Positions 44,459 through 57,600 of a DNA stretch of 64,000 nucleotides are shown piece after piece (position 1 is the first letter of the stretch; every line of letters starts with the position of its first letter). Below the pieces are notes generated by a model. The model was given only the letters and a program-made list of their open reading frames with translations, had not been told where the DNA came from and did no database searches. Source of the stretch: Pseudomicrostroma phylloplanum (taxonomy: Eukaryota > Basidiomycota > Exobasidiomycetes > Microstromatales). The DNA lies in the NCBI GenBank assembly GCA_039545275.1, contig BCHS01000001.1, positions 1,566,853 to 1,630,852 of the forward strand, written 5' to 3'. Position numbers and translations under genes: made by a program.

Positions 44459-45593
44459 CTACATCTGTGCCACCAGAGCTTTCACCTCGTCCTCGTTCAG
44501 GATGCGGAAACCGCCCTTCATCCTGGGTCGCGATCCAGTTCCACCCGATCCAATCTTGCTACCATCCGAGGATGTCTCTGGCGTCCTTGGCAGGACAACG
44601 GCTAATTGAACATTCTTCTCGTCCAGCTTCTCCTCCATCACTTGCTTGAGCACGTTCAGTGTGAGAATCGAAGCTTCTTGCAGCGTCATATTCTGCGAGG
44701 ATAGCGTTCACAAGGAGTCAGTTGAGCTACTACTGTGATGAACATTCGCCTGTCTCCTGCTAACTCACGTCCTTGTATTTGTCCTGCAGCTCTCCCTGAG
44801 CTCCCTCCTGTCCACTCCCAATTGCCTTTGCCTTGTACTGGATCGATGTTCCCGACGGATCGGCATGGTAACTGGCATAAAGAGCAATACGAAGGCGAGG
44901 GCGTAAGTAAACGATTGGCCAGCTGAAAGCTCTGTTCTGACTTTGCTCCTACTCACAGCTGTGGTCCCTTCTTCTCGTCATAGCCTGCAATAAGCAGTGC
45001 AACACCGAATGGTCGCGACTATTGATGGGAACAGAATAGTAGAGTGATGAGCATCACGGAGCCGGCGGGTAAAGCTCTGGCCTCGCTGTCCTCTGCGCTC
45101 TGCTCGTAGCTCCGCACTCACCATCATGGCCTCCTCTCCCGAGATACTCTCTCCGAACCTCAGCGCCAAGTCACATACAGCTTGAGTCACACTCGAGACC
45201 TGAATGTCCTCGTCGTATGTGAATGCATGGTTCTGCGCTGTGACTCTGGCATGCTCGATCATTGTCCTGGCATCGGCCACAAGTCCACTCATTGCACATC
45301 CGATGTGAGAGTCGATCTCCATGATCTTCTCGATGGAGTCTGATTCTAGTAGCGACGACTGGACTCGCTTCTCCACTCCAATGACGACTCCCTCATCTGT
45401 CCTGATGCCGACCGTGGTTGATCCGAGCTTGATGGCCTCGATGGCGTACTCGACCTGGAAGAGACGACCCTCCGGGGAGAAGGTGTTGACTCCGCGGTCT
45501 GTACAAAGCAGTCGACGAGTGGTCAGCAGGGGCTCATAATACCACGTCAGGAAGTCCGAGCTACTCACCATACTCTGACCTTGACATAAACAT
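44459..45593 (-). CDS. PUP2: 20S proteasome subunit alpha5 (PUP2-like)
   Basis: Five exons, 45593-45569, 45498-45122, 45018-44957, 44871-44769 and 44692-44459, all with GTGAGT donors, encode 266 residues. The first exon is only 25 bases. Conserved alpha-subunit blocks cross the splice sites: [74 protein letters not shown] and [40 protein letters not shown] is the N-terminal gate helix of alpha5. The protein is part of the outer ring of the 20S core. It is slightly longer than usual because of a Ser/Gly-rich insert near the C-terminus (see findings). It is head-to-head with mS29 (208 bases). Confidence 0.96.
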
Positions 45594-45801
45594 GGTGAAA
45601 GATGTGAAGTGTGGAGCGAAGGATGGCGGTACGAGGCTTGGGAGAGACAGAGGCCAGGAAGGTCTGAGTGGTGAACGGACCAGGCAGGGCCACGACTGCT
45701 CGCGGGGGCGTCGCGGCGGCTCCGAACAAATGTCGGAAAGTGGGCCTTCCGCTTCTTCTTACCTTCTCGCCCTACCCGATCGCTCACCACCTCACACCAC
45801 C

Positions 45802-47343
45802 ATGGCGTCGGCTCTACCGCACCTCAGCCGCTCGGTGCGAGCGAGCGTGTCTCATGCTCATGCCTCCTCCTCGACCTCGTCATCGCTCGTTCGCTCCTTT
45901 GCCTCGACGCCCTCCGCCGCGGCCAAGGCGCCTGCTAAGCCTCTGCAGAAGAAGAGGACCGCACTCAAGAAGAACTCTTCCTCTGGACCCAGGTCGACTG
46001 GTGCAAAGAGAAGAAGCGGTGGTGATGCTGCCTCTTCGTCCAATGTTGCCCTCACCACACCATTCTATAGGCCTCCGGCGGATATGAGGTCATTGCCGAC
46101 CCTGACTCCGGAGGATGCCAACAAGAAGAACGTCAACCAGGTAATGGCTTTTAGCAGACGGGATCTCGACGCTTTCGACAAGTTCGGCGTCGAGAAGAAG
46201 GTCAAGAATGCTCTCAACTCGCACGTCAGGCCGTCTTCTCTTGTAAGAAGCGCTACACTGGACCTGTACTCTCAGCTGGCAGGCTCAGCATCGGCATCCT
46301 CCAGCAAGAAGCTGGCACTTACCGGACCGCTTTCCGGCGGCAAGTCTCATCTGATGCTGCAGGCAGTCTCATACGCCCTAGCATCAGACTGGCTGGTCCT
46401 TTACATCCCTCAGCTTGTCAGCTTCATCAATTCCACCTCTGCCTTCGAGTACTCGGCAGAGGAGCAGGCATACCTCCAGCCTGAAGCAGTGCAGAAGTTC
46501 TTCAGCGCTGTCCTCAGTGTCAACCAAGAGGTCCTCAAGAAGATGAAGATTGACGCTGGCAAGGAATCGTCGCAGATCACATTTGACAGAGATACCTCCA
46601 TCTCCCCAAGCGCAACACTCGACCAGCTCTTGAAGCTTGCGACGTCATCGAAGGTCACACCCCTGGCTTCCCAGCGCATCTTTGACCTCTTCCTAGCCTC
46701 GATCAGTCGGCAATCGGCAGTACCGACCCTGCTGGCTATTGATCACCTGCAATCTCTATACCTACCCAGCCGCTACCGTACTGCAGACTACGCGACAGTC
46801 CAGTCTTACGAGCTGGCTCCAGTGCGGAGCTTGATCCAATTCATCGCAGGAGAGGGTCTTCAAACAGGCGCCATCCTGGCCGCTGTCTCTCACAGCAACC
46901 CATCCTTCGCAGTGCCGAACGAAGTGAAGGCAGTCTTCAACCACCAGGAACAAAAGAAGAAGCAGGCAAACGAGTCATCGACTTCCAGCAAACTTCGGAG
47001 TCAACTCGACGAGACTGCACTCCACGCATACACAGATATCCACCCCCTCCACGTCGAGCACGTCAGAGCTTGCAAATGGTCATTGGTGGACGTGCCCGAT
47101 GCGTGGACAGAGCCAGAGCTTAGAGCCCTCTACGAGCTGAGGCGTAAGGAGGGCCGCAACTGGAACGGCGGTAACTCGATTGCAGAGCAGGCGATGAGTT
47201 CGTCTCCGTTTGGGTCTGTTGCAGGAAGCGGCATTACCGCTGCTACTGCTACCGAGGATGAGCTGTTCCTCCTACGACTGCTCGACTCGGGCAGGAACCC
47301 TGAGAAGTTCGAGAAGAGCGTGTGGGGAAGCAGCGTCTTGTGA
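45802..47343 (+). CDS. RSM23: Mitochondrial small ribosomal subunit protein mS29 (DAP3/RSM23)
   Basis: A single-exon gene of 513 codons from the ATG at 45802 ([16 protein letters not shown]). The Arg/Ser/Ala-rich first 35 residues form a mitochondrial targeting sequence (RSFASTPSA near the expected cleavage). The P-loop is [11 protein letters not shown] (Lys at about 181), followed by [31 protein letters not shown] (Walker B-like) and a C-terminal winged region, as in DAP3. mS29 is the GTP-binding protein of the mitoribosomal small subunit. The frame is open upstream of the ATG, but that region belongs to the promoter shared with the proteasome gene. Confidence 0.9.
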   Translation: MASALPHLSRSVRASVSHAHASSSTSSSLVRSFASTPSAAAKAPAKPLQKKRTALKKNSSSGPRSTGAKRRSGGDAASSSNVALTTPFYRPPADMRSLPTLTPEDANKKNVNQVMAFSRRDLDAFDKFGVEKKVKNALNSHVRPSSLVRSATLDLYSQLAGSASASSSKKLALTGPLSGGKSHLMLQAVSYALASDWLVLYIPQLVSFINSTSAFEYSAEEQAYLQPEAVQKFFSAVLSVNQEVLKKMKIDAGKESSQITFDRDTSISPSATLDQLLKLATSSKVTPLASQRIFDLFLASISRQSAVPTLLAIDHLQSLYLPSRYRTADYATVQSYELAPVRSLIQFIAGEGLQTGAILAAVSHSNPSFAVPNEVKAVFNHQEQKKKQANESSTSSKLRSQLDETALHAYTDIHPLHVEHVRACKWSLVDVPDAWTEPELRALYELRRKEGRNWNGGNSIAEQAMSSSPFGSVAGSGITAATATEDELFLLRLLDSGRNPEKFEKSVWGSSVL

Positions 47344-47609
47344 GAAGCGGAAAAAGGCAGTGCGGAGGACTGATTGGGTGGGACTCCTGTCCGATGTGAT
47401 GTCGATGCAAGACCGATGACGACGGACTAATCATTGTGACGATGTAATAGCATTATAGCAACCAAAAGAAGCGTGACAGGTGACCTTGACGATTATGGTT
47501 TGAGCTTTGCCAATGGACCATGGTTAGACCACGCCTCTCATGACCCACGGGTGAATGCCTTGCCCAAGCACAGTCTAGCGTAAATCTATTCAGGTAGGCT
47601 CATCGTCAG

Positions 47610-49404
47610 TCAGAAGCTCGCCCTTCGCCTGCAATCAGTATGACTCACTAGAAGAATCCCTCCAATAGCCATGCAGAATCCAGCAACAACCTGGGCGCAC
47701 GCCACCCCGCCTTGTGGCGCCCTCAGAATCAGCCCGTAAAGGGGCGGGCCGATCAGAGCGGCAGGAGAGATCGCTGCTAGACCCTGTCCGAGAACCGTCC
47801 CAAATGCCTCGGGATCGTCGATCGCCTCTGCGAGTACGGGTGCCTGGAGAGCAATTGTTCCGCCCGTGGCGAAGCCATACAGGGCTCCGGCGAGGAGGAT
47901 CACGGTCGGGCTGTGCAGTGGGATCGAGCCGAGCAGAAGAACGCTGGTGCTGAAAGCGCAAAGCGCCATGATCTCACATCTACCCAGTTGATCCGCTAGT
48001 AGCGGTAGTAAGAGACTGCCGACGAAGGCGCTGCCGCTGATGATTGTAGGCATATGGCTTTGCATAGACACAGAGATGCCAGAAGAGGTTGCCCAGTCGG
48101 GCAGGTAGAAGAAGAGGTAGAGAATGCCGACCCAGAGGAAGAAATGGCCGGCGACACTGAGCAAATAGGCAGGGGCCTTGAAGGCTGCTAGGTGCAGGAA
48201 GTGCCGATTGCGATCTGCAGCCGAGCGAGTGCCGAGAGAGGAATACTCTGTGGACAGTAATGTAGAGGGTGGTCGCACGAGTAGAGCGGCCATGCCCAGT
48301 AGCAGTAGCTGAGCAGCAGCCACGGCGAGCCACACCATCTTCAAACTCTTCTTCTCAGCGATGATCTTAGCGGCCGCCGACCACAGGACTGCACCAGCAG
48401 GCGCACCACTCAGCGCTACGCCCACGCCGGTGGCTCTCCTGCTATCGAAGCACTGCATGATGCATGCAATGGCCGGTGTAAAGCCGAACGCCGCCCCCAG
48501 ACCGAGCAAGACGCCCTGCGTCCCAAGAAAGAACTCGAATTGTGTGGCAAACGAGGTGGCTGCGCATCCCAGTGATGAGAGGGTGGCTCCTCCTACCAGC
48601 GTCAGTCGCGGTCCGAAACGATCTGAGAGAGGTCCGGCGATAATGCTGCTGATGAGGAAGCAAAAGACTTGGCAGGTGCTCAGCCATGTGATCTCCGAAG
48701 GCGAGAGGGTAGGATAGCGGTCCGCATCGTACACCTAGAAATGAGCAGCGTCAGCACGCCATGAGCGCACTTTGCGACTCGCGACACTGGCCCACACTCA
48801 CCTGAAAGGCTGCTATCGTGCTCAGAAACCCGAGTGAGGCAGCACACGCCAGAAAGCCACCTAGTACGGTCGTGTACCTGTGCCACCCACGCTCTTTTTC
48901 CAACTCGGGCAGCAGTGCTTTGCGTTCTTGAAGGCATTCGGAAAATCTTGATTCGCTTCGTGTGATTGTTGGTACAGCCAAGGTGGGGCGAGGTTGCAGC
49001 CGCTGCGTGTCGTTAGGACGCCGCGGCGGAGCGGGCCCATACGTGCTGTCAGCGTGAGCAGATACCTGGGAAACATTCCGGCAGTCTTGGTCAGAACCCT
49101 GCTGTGCCGAGAAGTTGGTGCCCGGAGTGCTGCTGCGACTGGGTTCAGGAGCTCCCGGACTAGCTGCATGGGGATTGCGTGCAAAAGGACTGGGCACTTG
49201 CTCCGTTGCTTCCTGGGAGATCAAAAGCCATGGCCCTGCGCTAGGATGTATGCCCCGTCCCTTGGCAGGATGGCCACTGCCTGCATCTTCATTTTCTTCC
49301 TCATCATTCAGATCCTCGTAGAGAGTGTAGAAGGAGCCAAGGTCGAATGAGTCGTGTCGTTTCACGCAATGCCGAGACCGCCGCAGAGAGGCATGGGAGC
49401 CCAT
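47610..49404 (-). CDS. Major facilitator superfamily transporter, monocarboxylate-permease-like
   Basis: Two exons, 49404-48802 and 48734-47610, joined over a 67-base GTGAGT...TAG intron, encode 575 residues. The N-terminal 175 residues are Ser/Pro/Glu-rich and cytosolic. About twelve membrane helices follow, starting at TTVLGGFLACAASLGFLSTI. Signature pieces are SPSEITWLSTCQVFCFLISS, GPLSDRFGPRLTLVGG (the loop 2-3 motif) and a second-half VGSLLLPLLADQLGR. This matches the MCH group of fungal monocarboxylate-transporter relatives, whose substrates vary (riboflavin, unknown acids). A GTGAGT near the end (47648-47653) is not a usable intron because the nearest acceptor is 20 bases away. It diverges from the FHA-domain gene. 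Confidence 0.85.
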
Positions 49405-49962
49405 ATGAGAAGTGCTTTAGGCGCGAAGTCGAAAGGAGACATCGACGACATGATACTATGGATCTTCCTCGCACATAAGATATCTGAGCTTCTACTTCTT
49501 TCAGCATTCATTTCATTCCAATCTGTTTCAGGCACAAGTGTCCCTGACCACCCATCTCCGGCCTTGATCGGTACTCCCCCTCGGCCCATGCAGCTTCCGT
49601 TCCGGCCTTGACATTCCCGCGAGGCACCTGCTCACGCGCGCAGCCGCGAATGGAAGCCGAGTGAGCGGAGTTGGGTCGGGGTTGACGCGAAGGCGGAAAG
49701 ATGCACACTTGGCATGTTTACCAGCCAGAGGACAAGCAACACTTCTAAATCCAGACACAGAGGCGCACCGTAGACTCCTTCCTGCCAAAGGACATCAGAC
49801 CATCTACGGTCATCCCTGCCCACCTTGTATACCCGAAAGCGAACCGTCGTACTCCAGTAGACACGCAGAAAGATCGTCCTCACTACCTCGTTACCTCACC
49901 CGAGCATTCTTACCACTGCATGCCACAACTTTCGTACGCCACTATCTCATCGTCACCTCATC
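49405..49962. promoter_or_regulatory. Divergent promoter region, MFS transporter / FHA protein
   Basis: These 558 bases separate the start codons. No TATA box or strong repeat is seen, and no small gene is supported. Confidence 0.45.
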
Positions 49963-52900
49963 ATGTTCAAGTCGATACGAACCAGTCTCGGACTCTCACC
50001 GACCAAAAGATCAGCATCCATCCTGGACGATGCATCTTCACCCTCACGGACACGAGATGACAGTGTCGACTTCTCGGAGCCGTCCATTTGGGGAAAATTG
50101 GAGGTGATGGGCAAAAGTGGCAAGGTCAAGTCCGGACTGAATCTACTAGAGCGCGATTGCACCGTTGGAAGGTGAGCCGGTCCGCTCGTCGCGAGATAGC
50201 AGCGTCAGACTTCGCTGGGAACCGTACTGACTCGTGTATTCGGGATATCCGCTCATCCAGGTCTACTGACAACGACGTTCGCCTCTGCGAGCTAAATGTG
50301 TCTCGTCACGCTTGCCGAATCCACTTCCTCAGGGCAGGAAAGGTGAGCGCGTTAGAGCGACCACGCGAGGATCGTTGCATTGTGACAGACTAAGCTCACG
50401 ATCCTTCTGAACCACTCCTCTAACGATCAGGCTCGTCTCGAGCTGCTAGGCACCAACCACGTCACGATCAACGGCAGCCACATACTTCCCTTGCCAGACT
50501 CGGACGAGCCAGTTTCGGTCTATCTGTCCTCAGGAGATCTCATCGAATTGAGCAAGTATCGCTTTCGCTTCAGCTATGCTGCTCACGACGCCGGCGCAGC
50601 TTCAACGTCTCAGCTGCAGTCCGTCTATGTTCCAACCAGCCCAGCAGAGAAGGGCAGGCAATCCTTGCAAGGCCTGGCGACACCAGATGGCAAGCGCAGG
50701 AAGGTTAGAACTAGTCTCGTCAGGGCTGCAGATGTCGAGACGCCGAGCAAGGCGAGAGAGACCTTCGCTCGACTCGACGCTTTAGATGCAGCGCCACAGT
50801 CGCAAGGCCTCGCCGACTCTCCAAAGCCACGCACGACGTTCGTCCAGCTCACGCCTAGACCTTCATTGACAAGCCTTTCGCTGGATTCAGGCTCTCCCCT
50901 GCGACGTCATATGCTTGGCTCCAACGATCCGGTCATGCTGACGGAAGAGAGTCTAAGGTCGATGGAGAAGAGTCTGGGTCTGATATCAATCAGTCAAGAG
51001 ATTCCTGGCTACGGAGGAGAGGAAGGTATGCAAGAAGAGCTGGTCGTCATTGATGAAGATGACGACGAGGATGTCGAGCATCAGGAGAAGCCAGAACCTT
51101 CAGGAGCCGCCGACCCTGCGCTGTCTGCTAGGGAGGCGCCCCAGTCTCCGGACGAAGTGGCCGCGAAGAAGGAAAGGAGGCGATCAAGCTTCCTTGGTCG
51201 AGCCTGGCCCTTCTCCTCACCACAGGGCTTCTACGGCGCCGAAAGGGAAAACGAAGTTCAGCAAGACCAACCCAGCACTCCAGAGCGATTGCCGAGAGAA
51301 GAGCAAGAACGTGCAGACGCGGAAGAGGAGGTCGATGACTCGGAGGAAGAGCAAGAGGCCGATCAGTCCGACATTCTGAGTCCTCGCTTGCCACGAAGCT
51401 TGTCATCTCCTGGACGCCTAGGATCACCCTCTTTCCACATCTCGTCCAGGCGTAAGGTCAGCCTGAGGACGAAGACTCTGCTCAGATCTAGCGCTGCTCT
51501 GGTGGAGAGGATGGCTGCTTCTCAATCGGACTCATTCCTCGGACTAGCAAGATCTGAAGATCAGGGGCGCCCAACGTCTCCTCTTGCAGTTCGAGAAGCG
51601 GAAGAGGAAGGCGACTACGAAGACGATGAAGACGAGGTGGACAGAAGCCTGAGCTTGGTGGAGGAAGGAGACGAAGATTATGGCGGCAGTGAGCAGGACG
51701 AGCCAGGTGGAGAGGAACATGAGCCAGTGCAGCCAGGCTATGAGCCAGAGCCACGATGGCAGTCGACTCCAGAAGATGAGCCGCTCGCATCCGAGCCAGC
51801 AGCCATCGCAGGTGTCGAGGATCGCTCAGACCTAGTCTCTGAAGAGCCGGAGCAGGTAGAGGAACAACAGCCAAGCATCACGCTGCCATCGCTGTCTCGG
51901 CCAACTTCTCGCTCCTCGAAGCGTCTCTCCATGCCGGCATTCGTTGGCCGCCGTCGAAGCCTGTTCGGCCTGGGCATCTTCCCACGAGGCCAGACCTCTA
52001 ATGAGGCGGAAGACGTCGTAGGCAAGGTGGAAGAGATGTTTGCAAAGACTCAAGGTAGCGCAAGCTCGGTGGACAGCGGATACGAAGCACGCTCATCTGG
52101 CTCTGCTTCTCCAGACGTCGGATATCAGTCGATGCTGACTGCTGCTTCGTGCGAAAACCTCAAAGGACCAGCAAGGGAAGCACTGAGGTATCTGTTGTCC
52201 AACAAGTCGAAAGCCACAAGCCCTGCGATTGGATCTGACAGTGGTGATGCTAGTCAGCCTGCTGCCAGCGCAGCGACCGCACCCAGCGGACTTCGATCAC
52301 TCATGCTCGGTCGTCAGGAGCCAATGCTCCTACAGCGAGCTAGGACCTCCAAGAGGAGCAGCTTGACCCTTGCTCCCGGGACCCCAGTGATTGACGGTTT
52401 GCGCTCCATGTCGCCACAAGCCGGTTCTACGCCCGATCTGGCCTTTCTGCGTCACGTCTTTGCTCTGCCAAAGGAGGAGACTGATACGGATCCCCAGCTG
52501 AGGGCCCTGAGGTATCTCTTTGCCGAGCACGAGTCCGTCCTCAGTCGCGCTGAGGAGGATGCGAGGGAGAGCTACTTTGACGGCGAGGCACTCGCCTTGC
52601 TGATGGCCACACCTGCAGCCCAGAGGACCCTCGTCAGCGCCGCGTCCCGCGTAGCTCGTCTTACACCCACTGAAAGTGCGCAGCAGGCCGCAGCCGCCAT
52701 CGAAATTCCCCTCGATGCGTCACCATCGCTCTTACACATGCAGGATGTCGCATCCCCGTCCCAAGCCGCCTCGTTGCGCAGAGGCAACATGGAGCAGAGT
52801 CCCTCCCCTCTCGTCGGCGGCGAAGACAATGACGCTGTGCCTGGTGATGAGACTCCGAGCTACAAGAAGACGCGCAGAGGATGCCGTGGCGGCAGGAGAC

Positions 52901-54153
52901 GGAGTAGAAACTTCAGTCCCAGCATGGACCTGGGCGCTCTCGACATCGAGACCGCCTTGGGAGACGTGGGTCTGCCGCATGTCATTCCGGAGGAGCCTCT
53001 GAGTGCTGAGGCTGAGGCTGTGGCAGAGGCCAACCTACCTGAGGCTCAGCAGAGCAGCGATCCAATCGGTCCTCTTACTCCCTCCACGCCTGCCGCCTCT
53101 CCATCAAAGGCCAGAGCTGTACGAGCAAACAGGCAGGAAACAAGTTACAAGCCCCTGACTGCTGCCGAAGGGCTGAAGAGGAGCGGTTCAAACCGAGCGC
53201 GTCCATTGACCGCCGCCACAACGGCCAACACTCGAACTCCTGCTCGCACGGAGAAGGCCCACGTTGCTGCCAACAGCGCTCCCGGCGAGGAAGAGAACAG
53301 CAGCACTCAAGCAGAGCAAGAGGCTACTGCGTCTCCAGTCAAGCCGACCCGTGCCAGGAGTACTCGCCGAGCTGCCGAGGTCCCGGCACAGCCGCAAGCT
53401 GGTGACGAGGAAGAGGCTATGGGCGCAAGACCAGCTCGGCGTGGAGCGCGACGAGCAGAGCCCAGCAAGCCTGCTGTCGAAGAGGTTGTCTCTTCCCCAG
53501 TGAAGTCCGTCACAAGGAAGACCAGCACCCGAGCCGGGGCGGGCAGGAAGCAGCGAGCCGAGGCTGCCGAGGAGGATGAGGTGGAAGCTCAGCGCCAGCT
53601 GCCTGCCTCAGAGCCGGCCATGCCCGTCAGCACGAGGAGTCGTCGAGGTGCTCGCGAAGCAGCTCCAGCTCCTCCGGCCGCCGCTCCTGCTCCCACTCGA
53701 GCTCGCTCTACCCGAGCTCGGGAGGCCAAGTCTACTACCACATCATCTACCAGGGGCAGAGGTGGACACGAATCCAACGATGAACACGACCAGAACGACA
53801 ATGACGACAAAGAAGACGTCGACGCTAATGAAGAAGATGACGCCAACGACCACGAAGCCGAGCGAGCTCTTCGACGCAGTACCCGCTCCTCGCCCGTCAA
53901 GAAGCGAGCGGCAGCGCCAAGAGAGGTCCAGTCCTCGCCTGTAAAGCCAGCAGCTCGCACTACTCGACGCGCCGCTGCGGGAGGGGCCGGCCACAGTAAG
54001 GAGCCCTCTATTGGTGACGTCGAGGCGGCAAGCGCGACAATCACACGCACCACGCGCCGCAAGGCTGCTGCTACTGTTCCAGAGCAGGAGGCGGAGCAGC
54101 CGGCGCCTGTTGCAAGGGCCACGAGGAGCACAAGGGGCGCAAACAAGACCTGA
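49963..54153 (+). CDS. FHA-domain nuclear protein with SPVK-type repeats
   Basis: Three exons, 49963-50171, 50261-50342 and 50431-54153, with GTGAGC donors, encode 1337 residues. An FHA domain spans about residues 38-140: IWGKLEVMGK, then LLERDCTVGRSTDNDVRLCE, then LNVSRHACRIHF and GTNHVTINGSHI; GR and SRHA are the phosphothreonine-binding residues. The rest is acidic in the middle and strongly basic at the end, with recurrent SSPVK and TRSTRRA-like units. Two related segments, REALRYLLSNKSKATS and LRALRYLFAEHESV, form an internal repeat. FHA plus a long charged tail with S/T-P-K sites resembles Ki-67-type chromosome proteins, but this is only an architectural analogy. It converges with KAP120. 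Confidence 0.8.
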
Positions 54154-54623
54154 GCTCTAGATCTTTACGAATTCCTTTTGTGCTTTTCAAATTTCTTCCC
54201 CCCTTTTCCCAATCCCACCACGAGCATTGACCGCTGCTGCTGCTACTGCCACTTCCCTGCATTGCACAAAACACATGCACTATACCCGTTTCGTCATCCA
54301 TCCATCTACCCCTCATTCGAATTATGACTCTAGTAATATCTTCTGGCGGGCACTGCTCGCCTTGCATACCAAACACCAATTCAGATCTCGCTTGCACTCT
54401 TAAGATGCTCTGTACACACCAACCCGCGTGTGACACTCTAGTCTTTGATTGTTTGCCGACGTAAAAGGAGAGAACATCCCTCGCTATGAGGTTCTGTGAC
54501 AATGACAAAAGGTATCGATGTGGTTTACTCTTCTTTCTGGCTCCAGGCCATCCATCACCTGGCCTCTCTGACTTTCTGACAATCTGGTTGCCCATCCAAG
54601 TCCCTCAGCTCAGCCCGCTGTGC
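54154..54623. other. Intergenic region between convergent genes
   Basis: These 470 bases contain 3' sequences of the FHA and importin genes, with AT-richer and poly-T/C stretches at about 54165-54215. No gene is supported. Confidence 0.5.
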
Positions 54624-57600
54624 TCACTCGAGCTCCTTATTGAGCAGATCGAGGACCATCGGGTCCATTCCTCCCCAGACCTGCTGCATCACCTGCGGCG
54701 CCGCAGCCGACGCGATTTCCAGTGCGCTCTTTACGGTCCTCTTGAGCTTCATCTCCAGCGCCACATCGCCCTCACTGATCGCTCGTCCCCTAGCCGATCC
54801 AGGGCTGACGTCTTCCAGCCAGCCGCTCTCGTCCTCGTCTCCAATGTCGTCCTCGAGGAGAGACGCCCCGAGGGAGGGTGATCCGCCACCAGAGAGGATC
54901 TGCGGAGTGGGCCCGCCCTCCTTCTCCCTGATGTCGGCGAGAGCATCGAGCCAGGTGCCCACCCACTCCTGGATCTTACCGTAGACTTCTCGGTCCAAGG
55001 CTCGCTCCTCTGCGTCAGAGGTCGGCTCGGATCCTGCCAGAAGGGCGCACATCCCGAGCGCGATGAGCTTCCTTCGGCGAGCGGAGGCGGTGACTTCGAA
55101 CTTTGCTGAGAAGAGGTTCAGAAGAGTCGAGGGCAAGGCCGAAAGGAGGCTCGAGTCGATTGCACTGTCTGGGTCCGAGGTAGCCTGTGGAGAGGCACGA
55201 ATGGCTGCGAGAGTTGAGCGAAGCAGTGATACGAAGGTACCAGGCGGGAATGAGATTGCCAGACGGGACAAGAGGGAGATGTAATAGCTGCAAGGAGATG
55301 TCGATTCCTGTTTGTGGAAGTAGGCAATAGTCAGGACGGCGGGTCAGTCAGAGTCGGCAGAAGCTTGATCTAGCTAATGCTTCCAGGACTCACCTTGAGG
55401 AGGATGGCGCCTCTGACGATGGCCTCAAAGAGTCCAGTCTGGCTCATCGTGTGAGCGAGGAGGCTCATCCCATTGTAAGTCCTAGCTGGACCATCTAGTC
55501 CCGATCCGCCCTGTGACTGCATGCTTCCCGTAGCCTCCATGCGATCGCCTGCGAGTACACCTTGAACGATGACATCAATGGTCTGTACCGGAAAGAGCAC
55601 CATCGGGTCTTCCTTGAGCACCTTGGAGAAGGAAGTGAAGAGAGCCTGCCCGTACACTCGAACCACCTCTCGAGCGATGCCTCCGCTTCCAGCCCCGCCA
55701 GTAGGCTCGAACCAAAGGGCATACTCCTCTACTACACGACACATGTCCGGAGCGAAGTCTGGCAGCTCAGTGAGCGGTCCTAGCGTTCCTGGCCTGCCCT
55801 CGACGTCCAGCGCGACGCCCAGCAGATTGAAGAGGTCTCCCTGCATGGCTGCTGCACATCGTACAGCACGATGCCAGAGAAGAAGCGCATCAGGTGCCAA
55901 CAGTGGAGCCAAGCCCGGTTGAAGACATCCTGTCACCAATGGTGCGACTAGCGACTGCAGCTTAGCGGAGAGAGCTGGGTCGCTAGCTGATGTAGATTCC
56001 GTAGCTCGCAAGAGCGACTTTACAAAGGTCAGTACAGCCGGTCGCGTCTTGCATTCGTCATTGGCCTCTTTGGCCCACAAAGCTGGAGCTAGTTCGACAA
56101 GGGTTGGTACAAGAGGTGCGACGCGAGGTCCAGACCTCTCGATAAGGATGGAGAGTGATCTCGTGGAGAGAGCAATGGAGTCCATCAAGGCCAGTTCATC
56201 GTTCGTAGCCAGCTCTGCCAGCGATCGAATAGCAGACTCCAAGTAGGGCTGGAAGACCTCTGCATCGAAGGCAATGTCATCGACGAGAGCTCCTAGGGTG
56301 CGAGCGGCCGAGAGACGGACGGCGATATCTCCTCCCAAGTGAGATTCAGGGTCCAGCAAGAGTGTCAGAAGCCTGTAAACCCCGTCTCTAGAGGAGGGGC
56401 TGAGCTTCTCGGAATACTCGTAGAGCAACCAAGAGACTCTTCGTCGGATCAGGACCCAAGAGGGGGAGACGGCAGGAGGCACTTGAGCTGCTTCAGGCAA
56501 TAGTCTGTCGACGAACGCCTTACTGATATCGATTCGGTCATCCTTGATGCGTTCTGAATCTTCATCCTCTCCCTCTTGCTCTGTAGCAGGCAGGTAATCT
56601 CGCAGCCTTCCGAGGGCAGTGTACACGGCGTCTCGTCTGACGACCTGCGTCAGGTCTTGAACATCGAGATTAGAGCTCTGGAGGAATTGATGCCAGACAG
56701 CCCTGCCTACCCTTCTACCTTTAGACTCCTTGGCAAGTACCATCAGCAGCATCTCTGCGCATGGTCGTACCTCGCTTGTGTAGTCTGTCTGAGCTTGCTC
56801 TTCTTCCACGGTCCATTGCTCTGGGTCTGATTCCCATCTCTCGAGAGCCGAGGGCTCGAAGGGCAAAAAGTAGTCGACAACGATCTGAGCGGTAGACACA
56901 GCAAAATCGTCGCTGTCGAAGGGTGCCGGGGCATTCTTGCCGAAGTGCCATGCTTCGAGGGAGCGTCGGAGGAGCAGGAGCGTGTGGATGACGAGCGTGG
57001 GAGGGAAGGGCATGAGAGCCTCTTCCCCTATGTCTCGAGACTTCTCCTTTGCACTAGCGGGCGCCTGTCCCGTCTTCGTCCAGTACCAAGCGATGATGTC
57101 CGACCATCCTGCCCAGGAGGTCACGCGAGACTTGTCCTTGTCCAGCAGACCTAGGTATAGCTTGCCAAAAGCAGAGAGATGCTTGGTCATATTCTGAGCC
57201 AGGGTATGGAGAGGTCGCTTAAGCGAGGAGTCGAGCGAAGGAGATCCCAAGACATCGAGAAGGGATGAGCGTACGGAGAAGACGTGCTCCAGATAGCCTC
57301 CCGTGGACTTGAACCAGTCATTGGACAAGTTCGATAGGTCGCTTTGCCCACCGTTCGTAGTCCTACTGGAAAGTGTACCAACGTCTGCAATGGCTAGGGA
57401 GCTCATCATCTTAAAGAGGAGATGGCAAACGCGAATCTGAGATGCTATGATTGTAGTTGGCTTCGATGTCGCCCAAGCGTAGATGGCATCGGGCGAAGTC
57501 GATGTAGGAAAGGTCGCTGAGAAGAGGGAAGGGAAGAAAGAGAGTAGCGAGGGGAGCAGTACCTTGGCAAGCTGTTGACAGTTGGGGAGGCTGAGCTCAG

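Noticed and set aside
47628..47653. Third intron at the end of the MFS transporter (GTGAGT...TGCAG)
   Set aside because: The implied intron is only 20 bases, too short to splice; the frame simply runs to TGA.
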